In this document: positions 1 to 9,321 of the stretch, piece by piece | How positions within the stretch are numbered: position 1 is the stretch's first letter | Layout of the letters: the number at the start of each line of letters is the position of its first letter | Source of the DNA: Deltaproteobacteria bacterium | GTDB taxonomy: Bacteria > Myxococcota > Kuafuiibacteriia > Kuafuiibacteriales > Kuafuiibacteriaceae | Assembly: GCA_020632995.1 (NCBI GenBank) | Contig: JACKEN010000003.1 | Span: 372,001 to 436,000 of the forward strand | DNA: 64,000 nt | Direction: 5' to 3' | The notes under the pieces: generated by a model | What the model was told of the DNA's origin: nothing | Database searches by the model: none | Seen by the model: the letters and a program-made list of their open reading frames with translations, nothing else | Translations under genes and position numbers: made by a program

Positions 1-648
1 CCCGTTGGCCCAGGTCCAGGTGGCGGTCTCGGCGCTCACCGCCGCGTAGGGCCCGTAGTGCACCGCGACCCCGCCGTCGGCCTCCGACAGGCGGATCTGG
101 AAGCTCACGTTGGACTGGGTGCTGGCGCCGCTGCCGAAGAGGTCATAGTGCGGCGCCTGATCGTATTGGATGACCAGCTCGCGGTTCGGCGCGGTGCCCA
201 CCACCTGAGTGGTCACGTCGCCCCGGGCCGAGAAGTTCAGGTCGTCCCAGAGCCCGCCGATCATGCCCTGAGGCACGTCGGTGCTGGGGAAGGCCGGGTC
301 CGGGGCCGACACCCCGATGTCCGCGAGGCAGAAGCCCGCGGCGGCGCAGGAGCCCCCGGGACATTGAGTGCTGGTGGTGCACGCGGGCGAGAGGGAGATC
401 GCGCCGTTGGTGCCGACGGTGAGGTGAGTGTACGCCTGGTTGAAATAGAGGAAGGAGAACCCGATGGGCACCAACGCCTCGCCGTCATCGCGAGAGTTGA
501 AGGGGACCGGCGTGCCGCCGCTGACGGCGACGTAGGGTTGATTGCTGATGCTCCGCAGGTAGGGCGGCGCGGTCTGGGCGCCGGCGGAGGGCGCCGCCAG
601 GAGGGCACCCAGCAGCGTGAGCGGAGCGAGTCCGGAGAGTCGAGTCAC
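1..648 (-). CDS. Secreted beta-rich protein, C-terminus beyond window
   Basis: The frame is open from a GTG at 648 to the left edge, so about 215 residues are visible and the C-terminus is missing. The first 25 residues are a signal peptide: an Arg, a hydrophobic Leu/Ala stretch, then a likely signal-peptidase site after SAGA. The mature part has the pattern PIGFSFLYFNQAYTHLTVG followed by TNGAISLS, then GGLWDDLN. This is the layout of nidogen-like or related beta-sandwich domains common in large myxobacterial secreted proteins. Four cysteines near residues 90-108 probably form disulfides. The cellular role is unknown. No gene overlaps it; the next one upstream starts beyond a 386-bp gap. Confidence 0.7.
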   Translation of the reverse strand, partial: MTRLSGLAPLTLLGALLAAPSAGAQTAPPYLRSISNQPYVAVSGGTPVPFNSRDDGEALVPIGFSFLYFNQAYTHLTVGTNGAISLSPACTTSTQCPGGSCAAAGFCLADIGVSAPDPAFPSTDVPQGMIGGLWDDLNFSARGDVTTQVVGTAPNRELVIQYDQAPHYDLFGSGASTQSNVSFQIRLSEADGGVAVHYGPYAAVSAETATWTWANG

Positions 649-1034
649 GAAGCCTGTTGCCCGGCCAGCGGCGCTTCCGTCACATCGGCGTGAAAAAGCA
701 CCGCACGGGGTCCACCGTACCCCATCGGGGGGGGGCCACCCGGCCCAAGCGCAGGTTGACTTGCTCGGGCGGAATACACCCGCGCGCGGGGCAGGCCACC
801 GCCGCCACCACTTGTTCGGAAGTGGAGGCTCGGAACCAACCCCTGTGGCAGACGCTGGCCCTGCGGCGAGGTCCTGTGCGACGGCGAGCTGGTGTGCCTG
901 CCCGACACCGCGCGGTCGACGCTCCCCTGCCGCGGGCGCGGGCGGGGTCAGGTGCAGCTCCGCCCCGATCCGCCGGACCCAGAACTCCGTGCCAGTGTTC
1001 AGCGAATCAAGCCCGAGGCGCCGGATGTCTCGCG
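649..1034. other. Intergenic stretch with a possible decayed Cys-rich coding fragment
   Basis: No convincing gene lies here. On the plus strand around 808-915 one frame reads LGTNPCGRRWPCGEVLC and continues with DGELVCLPDT, which resembles the Cys-rich repeats of secreted myxobacterial proteins. It has no start codon and turns into low-quality sequence as it runs into the protease gene on the other strand. The stretch also holds the upstream region of the gene that starts at 648. Confidence 0.3.
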
Positions 1035-2288
1035 TCACCGCTCGAAGGGCGTCAGGTGCACCAGGATCCGCCGCTCGGGCTTGAAGGCGTCCCGCGCCGC
1101 CCGCTGCAGCGCGGCCGGGCTCGGGCGGGACGGGTGCAACAGAGCCTGCAGGGTCGCGGTGCGCTCTGGCCCCGAGCGGAGCAGCGCGGGGTGGAGGCGA
1201 TTGGCGAGCGCGCCCGGATCGGCCCACGCCGCCCGCAGCTGGGCATCCTCACGTCGGCGGATCAGCGCGACCTCCTTGCCGCTCGTCGGCGTCGACGCCG
1301 CGCTCGCGAAGGTCTCCTCCACCAGATCCGGCAGCACCGCCCCTTGGAAGGAGCCGCTGATCGTCGTCGCCAGCAGCAGCCGATGACCGCGCAGGCTCGT
1401 GCACCTCACGCTCACCTGCGACGCCAGGGCGTCCTCGGCGATGATCTCGGACGTCAGCCTCAGCTCGAGGAGCCGGGACAGGGCCTCGCAGGACGGCGCG
1501 TCCAGCTCGGGCACGTGGTACCCGAAGATCACCCCGGTCAGGGGGCCTGGCACGCTCTGGCTCACCGGGACGTTCAGGTCCATCGCCGCCAGCTGCGGAG
1601 CCTCGACGTCGGGCTGGGGCGGCCAGTGGACGTGCTCGGACAGCAGCAACTCGACCTGCGCCTTGCTCACGTCCCCCACCACCATGAACGTGGTGTTGTT
1701 CGGCACGTAGTGCTGCGCGTAGAACTCGGTCAGATCCCGAAACGTCAGCTGCCACCTCGTGTTCGTGCTGCCGATGACCGGCGGACCTCCGCGGTTGCCC
1801 GGAAACAGCACCAGGTCGGCGAGCCAGTGCAGGCCCCGGGCCGAGAACATCTGCGCCTCCACGTCGACGACCCCCAGCTCCTTGTCGAGGGTGGACAAGG
1901 TGACCGCGGGGTTGGTGACCGCGTCGAGGTAGCGCCCCGCCAGGGCGAGCCACGCCCCCTTGGGGGCCTCGAGCTGATACTGGGTGTCATCGGGGCTCGT
2001 GAAGGCGTTGTAGGTCGCGCCCTCGACCTCGATGAGATCCTGCAGGTCATCGCCGCCGAGGTCGTAGGTGCCGTGGAAGATGAGGTGCTCCAGCACGTGG
2101 GCGAGCCCGTTGCGCTTCCACGGGTCCTGGGCCGCCCCCGAGCGCACGACCACACGTAGCGCAACACGAGTTGCGCCGGGTACCTGGACGAGCACCACGT
2201 CGAGCCCGTCCGCGGTGTCGAACTGCTCGGCCTGGAGGCTGGGCGCCGCGGCGGCGAGGGTCATGAGGAGCGCCGATCCGATGATCAT
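1035..2288 (-). CDS. M16 family zinc metalloprotease, catalytic member
   Basis: A 417-aa periplasmic protease of the pitrilysin/processing-peptidase family. The inverted zinc motif HVLEH is at residues 64-68, and Glu145 lies 77 residues after the second His, the usual position of the third zinc ligand. Residues 1-20 look like a signal peptide. The start is the ATG at 2288, which overlaps the stop of the upstream inactive partner (ATGA). Family M16 proteins of this size usually act as a heterodimer of a catalytic and a non-catalytic half that close around peptide substrates, and the gene pair here fits that arrangement. The substrate is unknown. Confidence 0.9.
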   Translation of the reverse strand: MIIGSALLMTLAAAAPSLQAEQFDTADGLDVVLVQVPGATRVALRVVVRSGAAQDPWKRNGLAHVLEHLIFHGTYDLGGDDLQDLIEVEGATYNAFTSPDDTQYQLEAPKGAWLALAGRYLDAVTNPAVTLSTLDKELGVVDVEAQMFSARGLHWLADLVLFPGNRGGPPVIGSTNTRWQLTFRDLTEFYAQHYVPNNTTFMVVGDVSKAQVELLLSEHVHWPPQPDVEAPQLAAMDLNVPVSQSVPGPLTGVIFGYHVPELDAPSCEALSRLLELRLTSEIIAEDALASQVSVRCTSLRGHRLLLATTISGSFQGAVLPDLVEETFASAASTPTSGKEVALIRRREDAQLRAAWADPGALANRLHPALLRSGPERTATLQALLHPSRPSPAALQRAARDAFKPERRILVHLTPFER

Positions 2289-3547
2289 CTCTTCGGCCTC
2301 CCCTCGGTCGGGGACAGGACCACGTGCGCGACCCGCTCCGACGACGCCCACGGCGCGATCTGGGCCCGAAACTCCGCGAAGGTCATGGCGCGCGCCGCCG
2401 CGACGACGGCGGGATCGAACCAGGGCACCTGGCCCTTGCCCATCGCCAGCTCGGTCGCGAGCGCAATCGGTGTTGCGTCGACACGCTCGACGTCGTGCAG
2501 CAGGATCCGCTGGTAGCGCTCGAATGCCTGCTCGTCGAACGCATCCCCGGCGCCCACCTCACCGATGAGGCGGTTCAGCTCCCGCTCGATGGGGAACGAC
2601 GGGTCGCCGTACGTCGGCACGGTGATCAGCAGGAACTGCAGCCACGGGCGCCGCAGGACCGAGACTTCGGTGGCGTAGCTGACCCCCGCGGCGCGGAAGC
2701 GCCGCTGCACGCGGGCGCGCAGCACTACCCCGAGCATCCGCATCGCCGCCGCCTGCTCAGGCGTGCCGAGGGGGGCCGGCAGCCCGACCAGCCGGACCTC
2801 GAAGCGCGCCGACATCCGGTGCACCCCGGCGACGGTGGTCCGGCGCTCCGCCTCCGGTCGACGGGCCCCGCCTCGGAACGAGCGCACGACCTTGCTCAGG
2901 CGCGGGCTGGAGAATCCGCCGGCCAGGACCACGGTGGCGTTGGCGGGGCGGAAGTGCTTCGCGATGTGGGCCTGCACCTGGCCGAAGGTCAGGTTGGACA
3001 TGATGGTGTGGTCGCCGTCGGGGCTCTCCGCGAAGCCGTAGTCGGCCATCGCGGCCTGGCTGAACAGGGCCGCCTCGTCGATCCCTGTGGACCCGAGGTC
3101 CTGGTGGTACATGCGCCGGACCGCCTCCTTGAACGCGCCCCGGTCGAGGTCGGGAGACAGGATCTGCCGGAGCAGGCGCTCCGCGAGGTCGTCGAACGCG
3201 CCCCGCGCGCCCTCGACCACGAAGCGGCAGCTGAGCTGGCCGGTGGTGACCTCGACGGTGGCGTCGGCCCCGTAGACCAACTCGGTCCGGCGGGCCGAGG
3301 ACATCCGCCGGCTCGCCTCGAGCAGGACGTATTGCGAAAGGTGGGTGATGCCGGAGCTCACCCCGTCGTCGACGCCGCCCACCCCGAACTCGATGATCAT
3401 CGCGGCGCGCTCGACGTCCCGCGGCGCGACGACCAACAGCGGTCGCGCGTCGGTGGGCGGCAAGACCACTTGCTGCGCCAGGGTCGGGGCCTCGCCGGGG
3501 AGCCCCGCGATGGCGCCGTAGGTCGCCCACAGCAGCAGGGAGTTCAT
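2285..3547 (-). CDS. M16 family peptidase-like protein, non-catalytic partner
   Basis: A 420-aa protein with the M16 fold. At the place of the zinc motif it reads THLSQYVLLEAS, so HxxEH is absent and it cannot be a zinc protease by itself. A short signal peptide occupies about residues 1-17. The later M16 half is recognisable from FGQVQAHIAKHFRPANATVV, which corresponds to the segment before the second subdomain. The start is the ATG at 3547, overlapping the stop of the zinc-ribbon gene by 4 nt, and its own stop overlaps the start of the active protease. Its likely job is to complete the substrate chamber of the downstream enzyme. Confidence 0.88.
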   Translation of the reverse strand: MNSLLLWATYGAIAGLPGEAPTLAQQVVLPPTDARPLLVVAPRDVERAAMIIEFGVGGVDDGVSSGITHLSQYVLLEASRRMSSARRTELVYGADATVEVTTGQLSCRFVVEGARGAFDDLAERLLRQILSPDLDRGAFKEAVRRMYHQDLGSTGIDEAALFSQAAMADYGFAESPDGDHTIMSNLTFGQVQAHIAKHFRPANATVVLAGGFSSPRLSKVVRSFRGGARRPEAERRTTVAGVHRMSARFEVRLVGLPAPLGTPEQAAAMRMLGVVLRARVQRRFRAAGVSYATEVSVLRRPWLQFLLITVPTYGDPSFPIERELNRLIGEVGAGDAFDEQAFERYQRILLHDVERVDATPIALATELAMGKGQVPWFDPAVVAAARAMTFAEFRAQIAPWASSERVAHVVLSPTEGRPKR

Positions 3548-4335
3548 CGTCGCCTCCGCGCCTGGATGCTCCGGATCAGGTCGGGGGAGGCCCGAAGCGC
3601 GTGTGGCCCCGGCCCGCCCTCGACCGCGAAGCCCATCCGCTCGATCCGGGACCGCGTCGCGACGTACAGCGGGGGCTGCTCGCTCTGCCCGGCCCGGAAG
3701 AGGTGATCGAGGCGGTTCTCCCACCAGCTGGGGGTCTGACCGCCGAAGATCATGTCCCGCACCGGGCCCTGCTGATCCTCGTTGGGCGGCGCGGGGGCCG
3801 GAGCCGGGGCCGGGGCCGGGGCGAGCTCGGGCGGCGGTGCCACCGGGGCCGCCTCGGTGAGGACGACCGATGCCGGCTCGGCCTCGCCCGGCAAGGTCGA
3901 TTGCAGGAGCGGGGACGGCGCGCGGTAGCTGTGGTACGCGAGCGCCCCGGCCACCCCTACCCCGACCACGAGCAACGCGAGGACTACCGGGGCCCGCCTC
4001 GGGCGCCGGCCCACGCGCGGCGCCGCGCTGACCCTCGGGCGCTGGGCGACGGGCCGCGGCGGGGGCGGCGCGGCAACGCTGGGCGCGATCAGGTCGTCGG
4101 TGAAGACGACCGGCGGCGCGGGGGGCGGCACCTCCAACAGCAGCGCGTCATCGGGCAACCGAGGCAGGTCTTCGCTCGGCAGCTCGAGGAACTCGTCCTC
4201 GGCCGCGAACGTCTCGCCGCAGCCGGGACAGACCCGGTGCGGCTCGGGATCAGCCCTCGCCTCCAAGACAGACTCAGGCCCGCACGTCGGACACCATGGA
4301 CCGTCGTAGATGGGGGTGCCACGGCCGAGACCCAT
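3544..4335 (-). CDS. Zinc-ribbon membrane protein ahead of the M16 pair
   Basis: A 263-aa protein of unknown function. The N-terminus carries a zinc ribbon with two CxxC knuckles (WCPTCG near residue 14 and VCPGCG near residue 34). A Pro-rich acidic linker follows, then a basic stretch, one transmembrane helix at about residues 115-135 (VVLALLVVGVGVAGALAY), and a Pro/Ala-rich segment. The C-terminal part includes QTPSWWENRLDHLF. The topology suggests a cytoplasmic zinc ribbon and a periplasmic C-terminal domain. The 4-nt overlap with the M16 partner suggests a common role, perhaps placing or regulating the proteases at the inner membrane. I do not recognise the C-terminal domain. Confidence 0.75.
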   Translation of the reverse strand: MGLGRGTPIYDGPWCPTCGPESVLEARADPEPHRVCPGCGETFAAEDEFLELPSEDLPRLPDDALLLEVPPPAPPVVFTDDLIAPSVAAPPPPRPVAQRPRVSAAPRVGRRPRRAPVVLALLVVGVGVAGALAYHSYRAPSPLLQSTLPGEAEPASVVLTEAAPVAPPPELAPAPAPAPAPAPPNEDQQGPVRDMIFGGQTPSWWENRLDHLFRAGQSEQPPLYVATRSRIERMGFAVEGGPGPHALRASPDLIRSIQARRRR

Positions 4336-4432
4336 GCCCCGGAGCCTAGGCAGACCGCCCTCGATCTCGCCATTGCTGAAAGTCCGACCTGTCCCTAGGG
4401 TCAGGATCCGTGGCGCATGGCGAGACTCCAGC

Positions 4433-7400
4433 TCAGCTCGGCGAGAACCGCGCGCGCACCGCGTACATCGCGGCGGCGAGGAGGAGCGCGGCGAACATCA
4501 GGAGCGGCACGTGCAGCGCCGCGCACCACAACCCGAGGGCGAGGACCAGGATCAGCACCATGAGGAGCCCGATGAGCGCCAGGTAGAGTCTGCGGAGGCA
4601 GATCCCGACGACCACCAGGAACAGGGCCGCGACGGTCCATAGGCAGAGGTGCTCGAGCAGCCAGCCCACGCCCCGCGGTGGCGTCTTGCACGCCGGCTCG
4701 TCGCCGGGGCCCCACGGCGTCGGATCGGAGCCATCGGGCACGCCGTCTCCGTCGCTGTCGGTGTCCACGACGTTGTCCTGGCCGTCCCCGTCGATGTCGC
4801 CGTCGGGCTCGAGGCCGTCGGGGATCCCGTCGTCGTCGCTGTCCGGGTCCAGCTGGTTCGGGACGCCGTCGTGGTCGGCGTCGCCCTGCACCTCGTGGTC
4901 GTCGGGCCGCCCGTCCCCGTCTTGGTCGCCCGTGGGGGGCCACGGGACGGTGAGGCTCCCGGTCGCCGTCGTGGCCGGACCCTGGCAGCCCTGGGGTGGG
5001 AAGTAGGCGGCCACGCCCCACGTACCGCCCTCCACGGTGGCGTAGCTGTCCTCGTAGCACCCGAACGCGTCGGTGGTGACCTCGTGATAGACAGGGTTCC
5101 CCGCGGGGTCCGTGTACTTCAGGATCACCGTCTGGTTCGGCAGCGGCGGGTCGGTGCAGCCGGCGGCGTGCAGCCTCGCGCAGCGCTTCGTCGAAGCCGC
5201 GGAGGCCTCGACGTTCAGGCCCGACTTGCGCTCGTCGCAGCGCGACAGGTCGGGCTTCACGTCAAGCTGCGTGTTGTGGCGGAGGTCGACGTCCACGGTG
5301 GCCCCGCCCACGCGGATGAGGGTGTCACCGCGCGGCCGCCACGCGGTCACGAACATCCGATGGTCCGTGCAGTTCGGGGCGTCGACGGGCGGCCGGACGT
5401 CGAGCGCGCCGACGACGGAGGCACCGGGCAGCAGGAGCCGCTTCGGGGGCGTGAGCACGCGATCCCAGGTCCCCGGGACGTCCTCGGCGCGGAAGTACAC
5501 GAGCTTCGGCGTCGACTCCGTGTTCTCCAGCTGGAAGTCGAAGTGGACGGGCTGGTAAGGGCTGTGGCTCGTCGAATACTCGACCTGCAAGTTCTGTTGC
5601 GCATCATCGTCCGAGGCGTTGCTGTTCTTGAACAGCCGCCGGATCTCCACCCGCACGCAGCTGTGCGGATCGTCGGCGCTCAGCGGCCTCCAGACCGCGT
5701 AGACGTCGGCGTGGGCGCCGGGGTCCAGCTTGGGGATCAGCACGATCTTGTGCAGGTCGAATTGCCCATCGGTCCCCACCGTGTGGTACGGATCCGAGAG
5801 CAGGAAGTGCACCTCGAAGTCGTAGGCGGTGCCCGGGCCGTCGTTGTAGATGCGGGCGTAGATCCGATTGTCCTGCCCCCCGAGCGGCCTCTCCCCTGAC
5901 GGTCCGGTCGGTTGCCCCAGGTCCGCGGCGTAGCCGCCGCCGTCACGCTGGTTGTCGACCCAGATGTCGGGGCTCTCCCACTCGTGGGCCCCGCGGCGGA
6001 TGCGCACGTTGTAGTCGTCGAAGGGCGGCGCCCAGTCGATCTCGATCGAGTACCCGTTCGCGGCCGGCAGCTCGGAGACCACGCGCATGGTGATGCCGGT
6101 GCCCGCCGGCGCGTCGGTGTCCCCCACCCCGAAGGCCGCGTCGTCGACGGTGTCGGTGCCGGGGGCGTGGTCGCGCAGCAGGACCGGGGCCTGCCCCTGC
6201 GGGATCAGCCGGTTCGCGGTGTACGCGAGCACCCCGCGCATCGGGACCACCGCGTCGTAGTCGCCCAGGTTCGGGCTGCGCGCCTCGACCCAGTAGAACT
6301 GCGTCTCGTCGGTGAGCGCGGTGACCCCGGGGGTGAGGCCGAGCGCGATGCCGACCGTCTCCCCCGCGAGCGCGCTGCTGTTGAAGACCAGCGGCATCGG
6401 TGCGCCGTTGATGGGGGCGGTCGGCGCGGGGCGCGGGATGTAAGTGATCTTGCGGTTGGCGCCGGTGACCCAGGTGGCGAGCTCCTTCGACCAGGTCAGG
6501 GGGTGCGCCCCGGTCTCCGGTCTCGCCATGTCGTCCCAGCCGTCGACCACGTGCGGCTTGGGGAAGGTGACATTCTCGTGGATGTAGAGGTCCTCGAGAC
6601 CCACCTGATGCGCGAAGCCGTGGGCGAACACGGGCAGCGGGTTGTTCGGGCCCTGGATCGACACCGACAGGAACCGGATCCCGGTCGGGGTGGTGTACGG
6701 CCACAGGCCGGTCGTGGCGTAGTCCCGGTCGAAGGCGGAGTCGTTGAGCACCAGGATGACCCGGTCGATGTCGTCGCCGGGGGCCGCGGTGGGGCCGTCG
6801 AGCACCGCAGGTTCACTTGCGATCGCGAGGCCGAGCGCCTCCTCGGCGAGCTCGACCGCGGGGTGGAGCTCCGCCGCCTCGTAGAACGCGAGGGGGTGCG
6901 CCAGGGTGACCGGCCCGCGATACAGCGGGTCGATGCTCGTGGCCCCGTAGCTCGCCTCGCTCACCCACGCCGAGAGCTCGTCGATGCGCGCGCTCACCGT
7001 GCCGGGATCGGCGTCGCCGGCGACGTCGGGGAGGTTTACGCGGAGCACGAGGGTGTCCTGATCGCCGATCGGGGTGGGGCCCTGGCTCACCCTCACCGTG
7101 CGCAGCGCGAGGTTGTTGTTGAGGCGGATCTGGTCCGTGCCCGTCCCGGTCTCCGTCGGATCGAAGGCCGCCACCACCCGCGCCAACAGGGCCATGTCCT
7201 CGCTGATCGCGGCGGGTGAGGCCGGCGCGGGGGGCTCCCACAGCAGCGGTCCGAGGACGACGTAGGCGCCCGGGCCCAGCTCCGGGACGCTGAGGGTGTT
7301 GCTCGCCGCCCCCTTCGCGAATGCGGCGTCGACCGCGAACAGGCCGCTCGACTTCCAGTCGTCGGGGAACAGCAAGGGGCTGCCGTGGTGGGCCCAGAAG

Positions 7401-8608
7401 ATCCGCAGCTGCGCGCTCGGCGCGACGAGGGTGCCCCGGTTCGCGACGCCGGCGTAGACGTACACCGCGTGTCCGGCGGTCACGCTCTGGAACGCGTAGG
7501 CCTCCAGACCCGAGGTCGCCGCGGCGCTCACGTCGACGTCGTGATCGTGCCGCACCAGCAGGTCTGGTGACGCGAGCGCGAAGGCGGCGTTCGAGGGCTG
7601 CACGCCGGGGTCCGTCAGGTAGTCCCGCGCGAACAGGTCGAAGGGCGGCGGGTCGAGCGGGCCGCGGAACGCCACCACCCGCTTCGCCTGCGAGTCGACG
7701 ACGTAGACGTGCCCGCCTCGCAAGGTGACCTTCTCCGGCCGCATCATCAGCGGCGCGACGGCCAGGTTCTGGGCGTGCGCGCCGGTGCTCTTCAGGATCT
7801 CGATGCGGTGGTTGTCGGTGTCCGCGACGTACATGCGGCCGTCGGGGCCGAGGGCCACGTCGCGCGGGAAGCGAAAGGCTCCGTTCTGGGCGCCGAAGAA
7901 CCCGAAGCTCACCGAGGGTCCGGTGGTCGGGTAGCGGACGATACGGTGGTGATCGGTGTCGGCGACCACGATCGTGCCGTCCGCGCCGACGTCCAGGCCG
8001 TAGGGGTTGAGGAGCGTCGCGTCGGTGCGCTCCACGCTCCACGCGGTGTCGTTCGGCCCGTCCGCGACGAGGATGCGGCGGTTGCCGGAGTCGAGCAGAT
8101 GGATCTTGCCGTCCGCGCCGATCGCGATGTCGCGGGGCAGGGCGTTGGGCACGCCGTCGACGGTGGAGGCGTTCGTGCCGCAGAACGTCGGGTCGTAGGT
8201 GTACGTGCCGGCGACCGCGTCGTAGCGGAACAGGCGCACGTCGCCGGCGAAGGTGTCCACGACGTAGACGTTGCCGCCGCCGTCGACGGCGATCGCCTGG
8301 GGTTCGTGCAGGGAGGCGGCGTCGCCGATCGAGGGCGTGGCGCCGTGGGCGACCCACTTGGTCGGGTCGCCCAGGTCCGCGAGCGGCCGGACCAGGAAGC
8401 GGTGCGCGCCCGCGTCGCTGACGAAGAGCCGAGCCTCGCCGGCGTCCACGGCGACCCCCATCGGGAGCGTGAGCGTCCCCGCGATCACCTGCGGGGGTCC
8501 GAACTCCAGGCTGTCCGCGCGGGCCGGGGTCGCGCACACCACGACCCCCACGGCGGTGAAGGACAACGCGAGTGGAGACCAATGGGGCGCGTGCGTCATG
8601 GCGTTCAC
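4433..8608 (-). CDS. Giant surface protein: NHL propeller, degenerate M6-like domain, TSP3 repeats, C-terminal membrane helices
   Basis: A 1391-aa protein. A signal peptide covers about residues 1-31 (ends TPARA). Residues 35-330 contain NHL-type beta-propeller repeats (for example GLDVGADGTIVVADTDHHRI). The middle region reads HGFAHQVGLEDLY at residues 663-675 and then DGWDDM, matching the M6 (immune inhibitor A-like) metalloprotease core, but with HGFAH in place of HExxH, so the catalytic Glu is missing. Around residues 1250-1320 are Asp-rich DxDGDGxPD calcium-binding thrombospondin type-3 repeats, followed by two or three hydrophobic helices at the C-terminus. The start is taken as the GTG at 8608, overlapping the upstream stop (GTGA); the ATG three codons later is also possible. 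It is last in a four-gene translationally coupled set. Confidence 0.85.
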   Translation of the reverse strand: MNAMTHAPHWSPLALSFTAVGVVVCATPARADSLEFGPPQVIAGTLTLPMGVAVDAGEARLFVSDAGAHRFLVRPLADLGDPTKWVAHGATPSIGDAASLHEPQAIAVDGGGNVYVVDTFAGDVRLFRYDAVAGTYTYDPTFCGTNASTVDGVPNALPRDIAIGADGKIHLLDSGNRRILVADGPNDTAWSVERTDATLLNPYGLDVGADGTIVVADTDHHRIVRYPTTGPSVSFGFFGAQNGAFRFPRDVALGPDGRMYVADTDNHRIEILKSTGAHAQNLAVAPLMMRPEKVTLRGGHVYVVDSQAKRVVAFRGPLDPPPFDLFARDYLTDPGVQPSNAAFALASPDLLVRHDHDVDVSAAATSGLEAYAFQSVTAGHAVYVYAGVANRGTLVAPSAQLRIFWAHHGSPLLFPDDWKSSGLFAVDAAFAKGAASNTLSVPELGPGAYVVLGPLLWEPPAPASPAAISEDMALLARVVAAFDPTETGTGTDQIRLNNNLALRTVRVSQGPTPIGDQDTLVLRVNLPDVAGDADPGTVSARIDELSAWVSEASYGATSIDPLYRGPVTLAHPLAFYEAAELHPAVELAEEALGLAIASEPAVLDGPTAAPGDDIDRVILVLNDSAFDRDYATTGLWPYTTPTGIRFLSVSIQGPNNPLPVFAHGFAHQVGLEDLYIHENVTFPKPHVVDGWDDMARPETGAHPLTWSKELATWVTGANRKITYIPRPAPTAPINGAPMPLVFNSSALAGETVGIALGLTPGVTALTDETQFYWVEARSPNLGDYDAVVPMRGVLAYTANRLIPQGQAPVLLRDHAPGTDTVDDAAFGVGDTDAPAGTGITMRVVSELPAANGYSIEIDWAPPFDDYNVRIRRGAHEWESPDIWVDNQRDGGGYAADLGQPTGPSGERPLGGQDNRIYARIYNDGPGTAYDFEVHFLLSDPYHTVGTDGQFDLHKIVLIPKLDPGAHADVYAVWRPLSADDPHSCVRVEIRRLFKNSNASDDDAQQNLQVEYSTSHSPYQPVHFDFQLENTESTPKLVYFRAEDVPGTWDRVLTPPKRLLLPGASVVGALDVRPPVDAPNCTDHRMFVTAWRPRGDTLIRVGGATVDVDLRHNTQLDVKPDLSRCDERKSGLNVEASAASTKRCARLHAAGCTDPPLPNQTVILKYTDPAGNPVYHEVTTDAFGCYEDSYATVEGGTWGVAAYFPPQGCQGPATTATGSLTVPWPPTGDQDGDGRPDDHEVQGDADHDGVPNQLDPDSDDDGIPDGLEPDGDIDGDGQDNVVDTDSDGDGVPDGSDPTPWGPGDEPACKTPPRGVGWLLEHLCLWTVAALFLVVVGICLRRLYLALIGLLMVLILVLALGLWCAALHVPLLMFAALLLAAAMYAVRARFSPS

Positions 8609-9321
8609 TCGAGGAGGTTGTCTGCGAACAAGAGCGTGCCGCCCTCGTCGTAGACGAGCCGGAGGTGACTACGCTCCGACTCGGGGAGGCCCGCCGCCGG
8701 ACCCTTGCCAGGGACGGGCCTCGTGCCTCGCAGGTTGATCACCCAGACCGGCGCGGGGGCGCCGCCGCGCGTCGCCATCATCACCCGCTTGATGCGGACC
8801 TCGTGGGCGTGCTCGAGGTCCGCGAACCCTTGCTGCGCGGCGCGCGCGAGCAGCTCGGGGACGCCGAGCTTGGGGGGCGCCGCCACCAACCCCACGTAGC
8901 GGCTGTCGGTGGCGGCCATCCTCGCCTCGAGGGCGGCCCGATCCGGGATCGGAGGCTCGAGCGTCGCCGCGCCGTCGCTGGGCACCGACTGCCACGCCAC
9001 GAGGGCGCCGCTCGCGGGGTCGAGGGTCACCTCGAAGCCGGACAGGTTGCGGTTCTTCGGCAGCACCGCCTCGCTCTTGCCGGTCAGGCGCCAGACCTCG
9101 GACGGCACCGCGACGAACGGGATCCGGGCAAGGCCCGGTCCCGGCGCGGCGCGGGCCGCGGCGGGCGAGGCGGTCACCCGGAGCACGTCCTTGACGTGGC
9201 GCGCGGCGTCCTCCGCGGTCTTCAGCGGCCGCGGGCCGTGGGGGCCGTCCTGACCGCCCGCGGGGGGGCACGCGACGAGGCACGCGAGGAGCGCGAGCGG
9301 CGACGGGTTCCACTTCATCAT
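8605..9321 (-). CDS. Small lipoprotein of unknown function in the surface-protein operon
   Basis: A 238-aa protein. The N-terminus has a signal peptide with lipobox LVAC (Cys near residue 18), so it is probably anchored in a membrane. The mature part is mixed alpha/beta with repeated short motifs such as NLSGFEVTLDPASGALVAW and, near the end, VWVINLRGTRP and LLFADNLLE. This pattern recalls PepSY/FTP-like periplasmic domains, but the match is only by eye. The start is the first of two ATGs at 9321, where TGATG joins it to the stop of the PKD protein gene. It probably works together with its two giant neighbours. Confidence 0.7.
   Translation of the reverse strand: MMKWNPSPLALLACLVACPPAGGQDGPHGPRPLKTAEDAARHVKDVLRVTASPAAARAAPGPGLARIPFVAVPSEVWRLTGKSEAVLPKNRNLSGFEVTLDPASGALVAWQSVPSDGAATLEPPIPDRAALEARMAATDSRYVGLVAAPPKLGVPELLARAAQQGFADLEHAHEVRIKRVMMATRGGAPAPVWVINLRGTRPVPGKGPAAGLPESERSHLRLVYDEGGTLLFADNLLE

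Noticed and set aside
4740..4930. Repeated GTC/CGT-rich DNA near the end of the NHL/TSP3 gene, considered as a separate repeat element
   Set aside because: It simply encodes the Asp-rich thrombospondin type-3 repeats of the protein.
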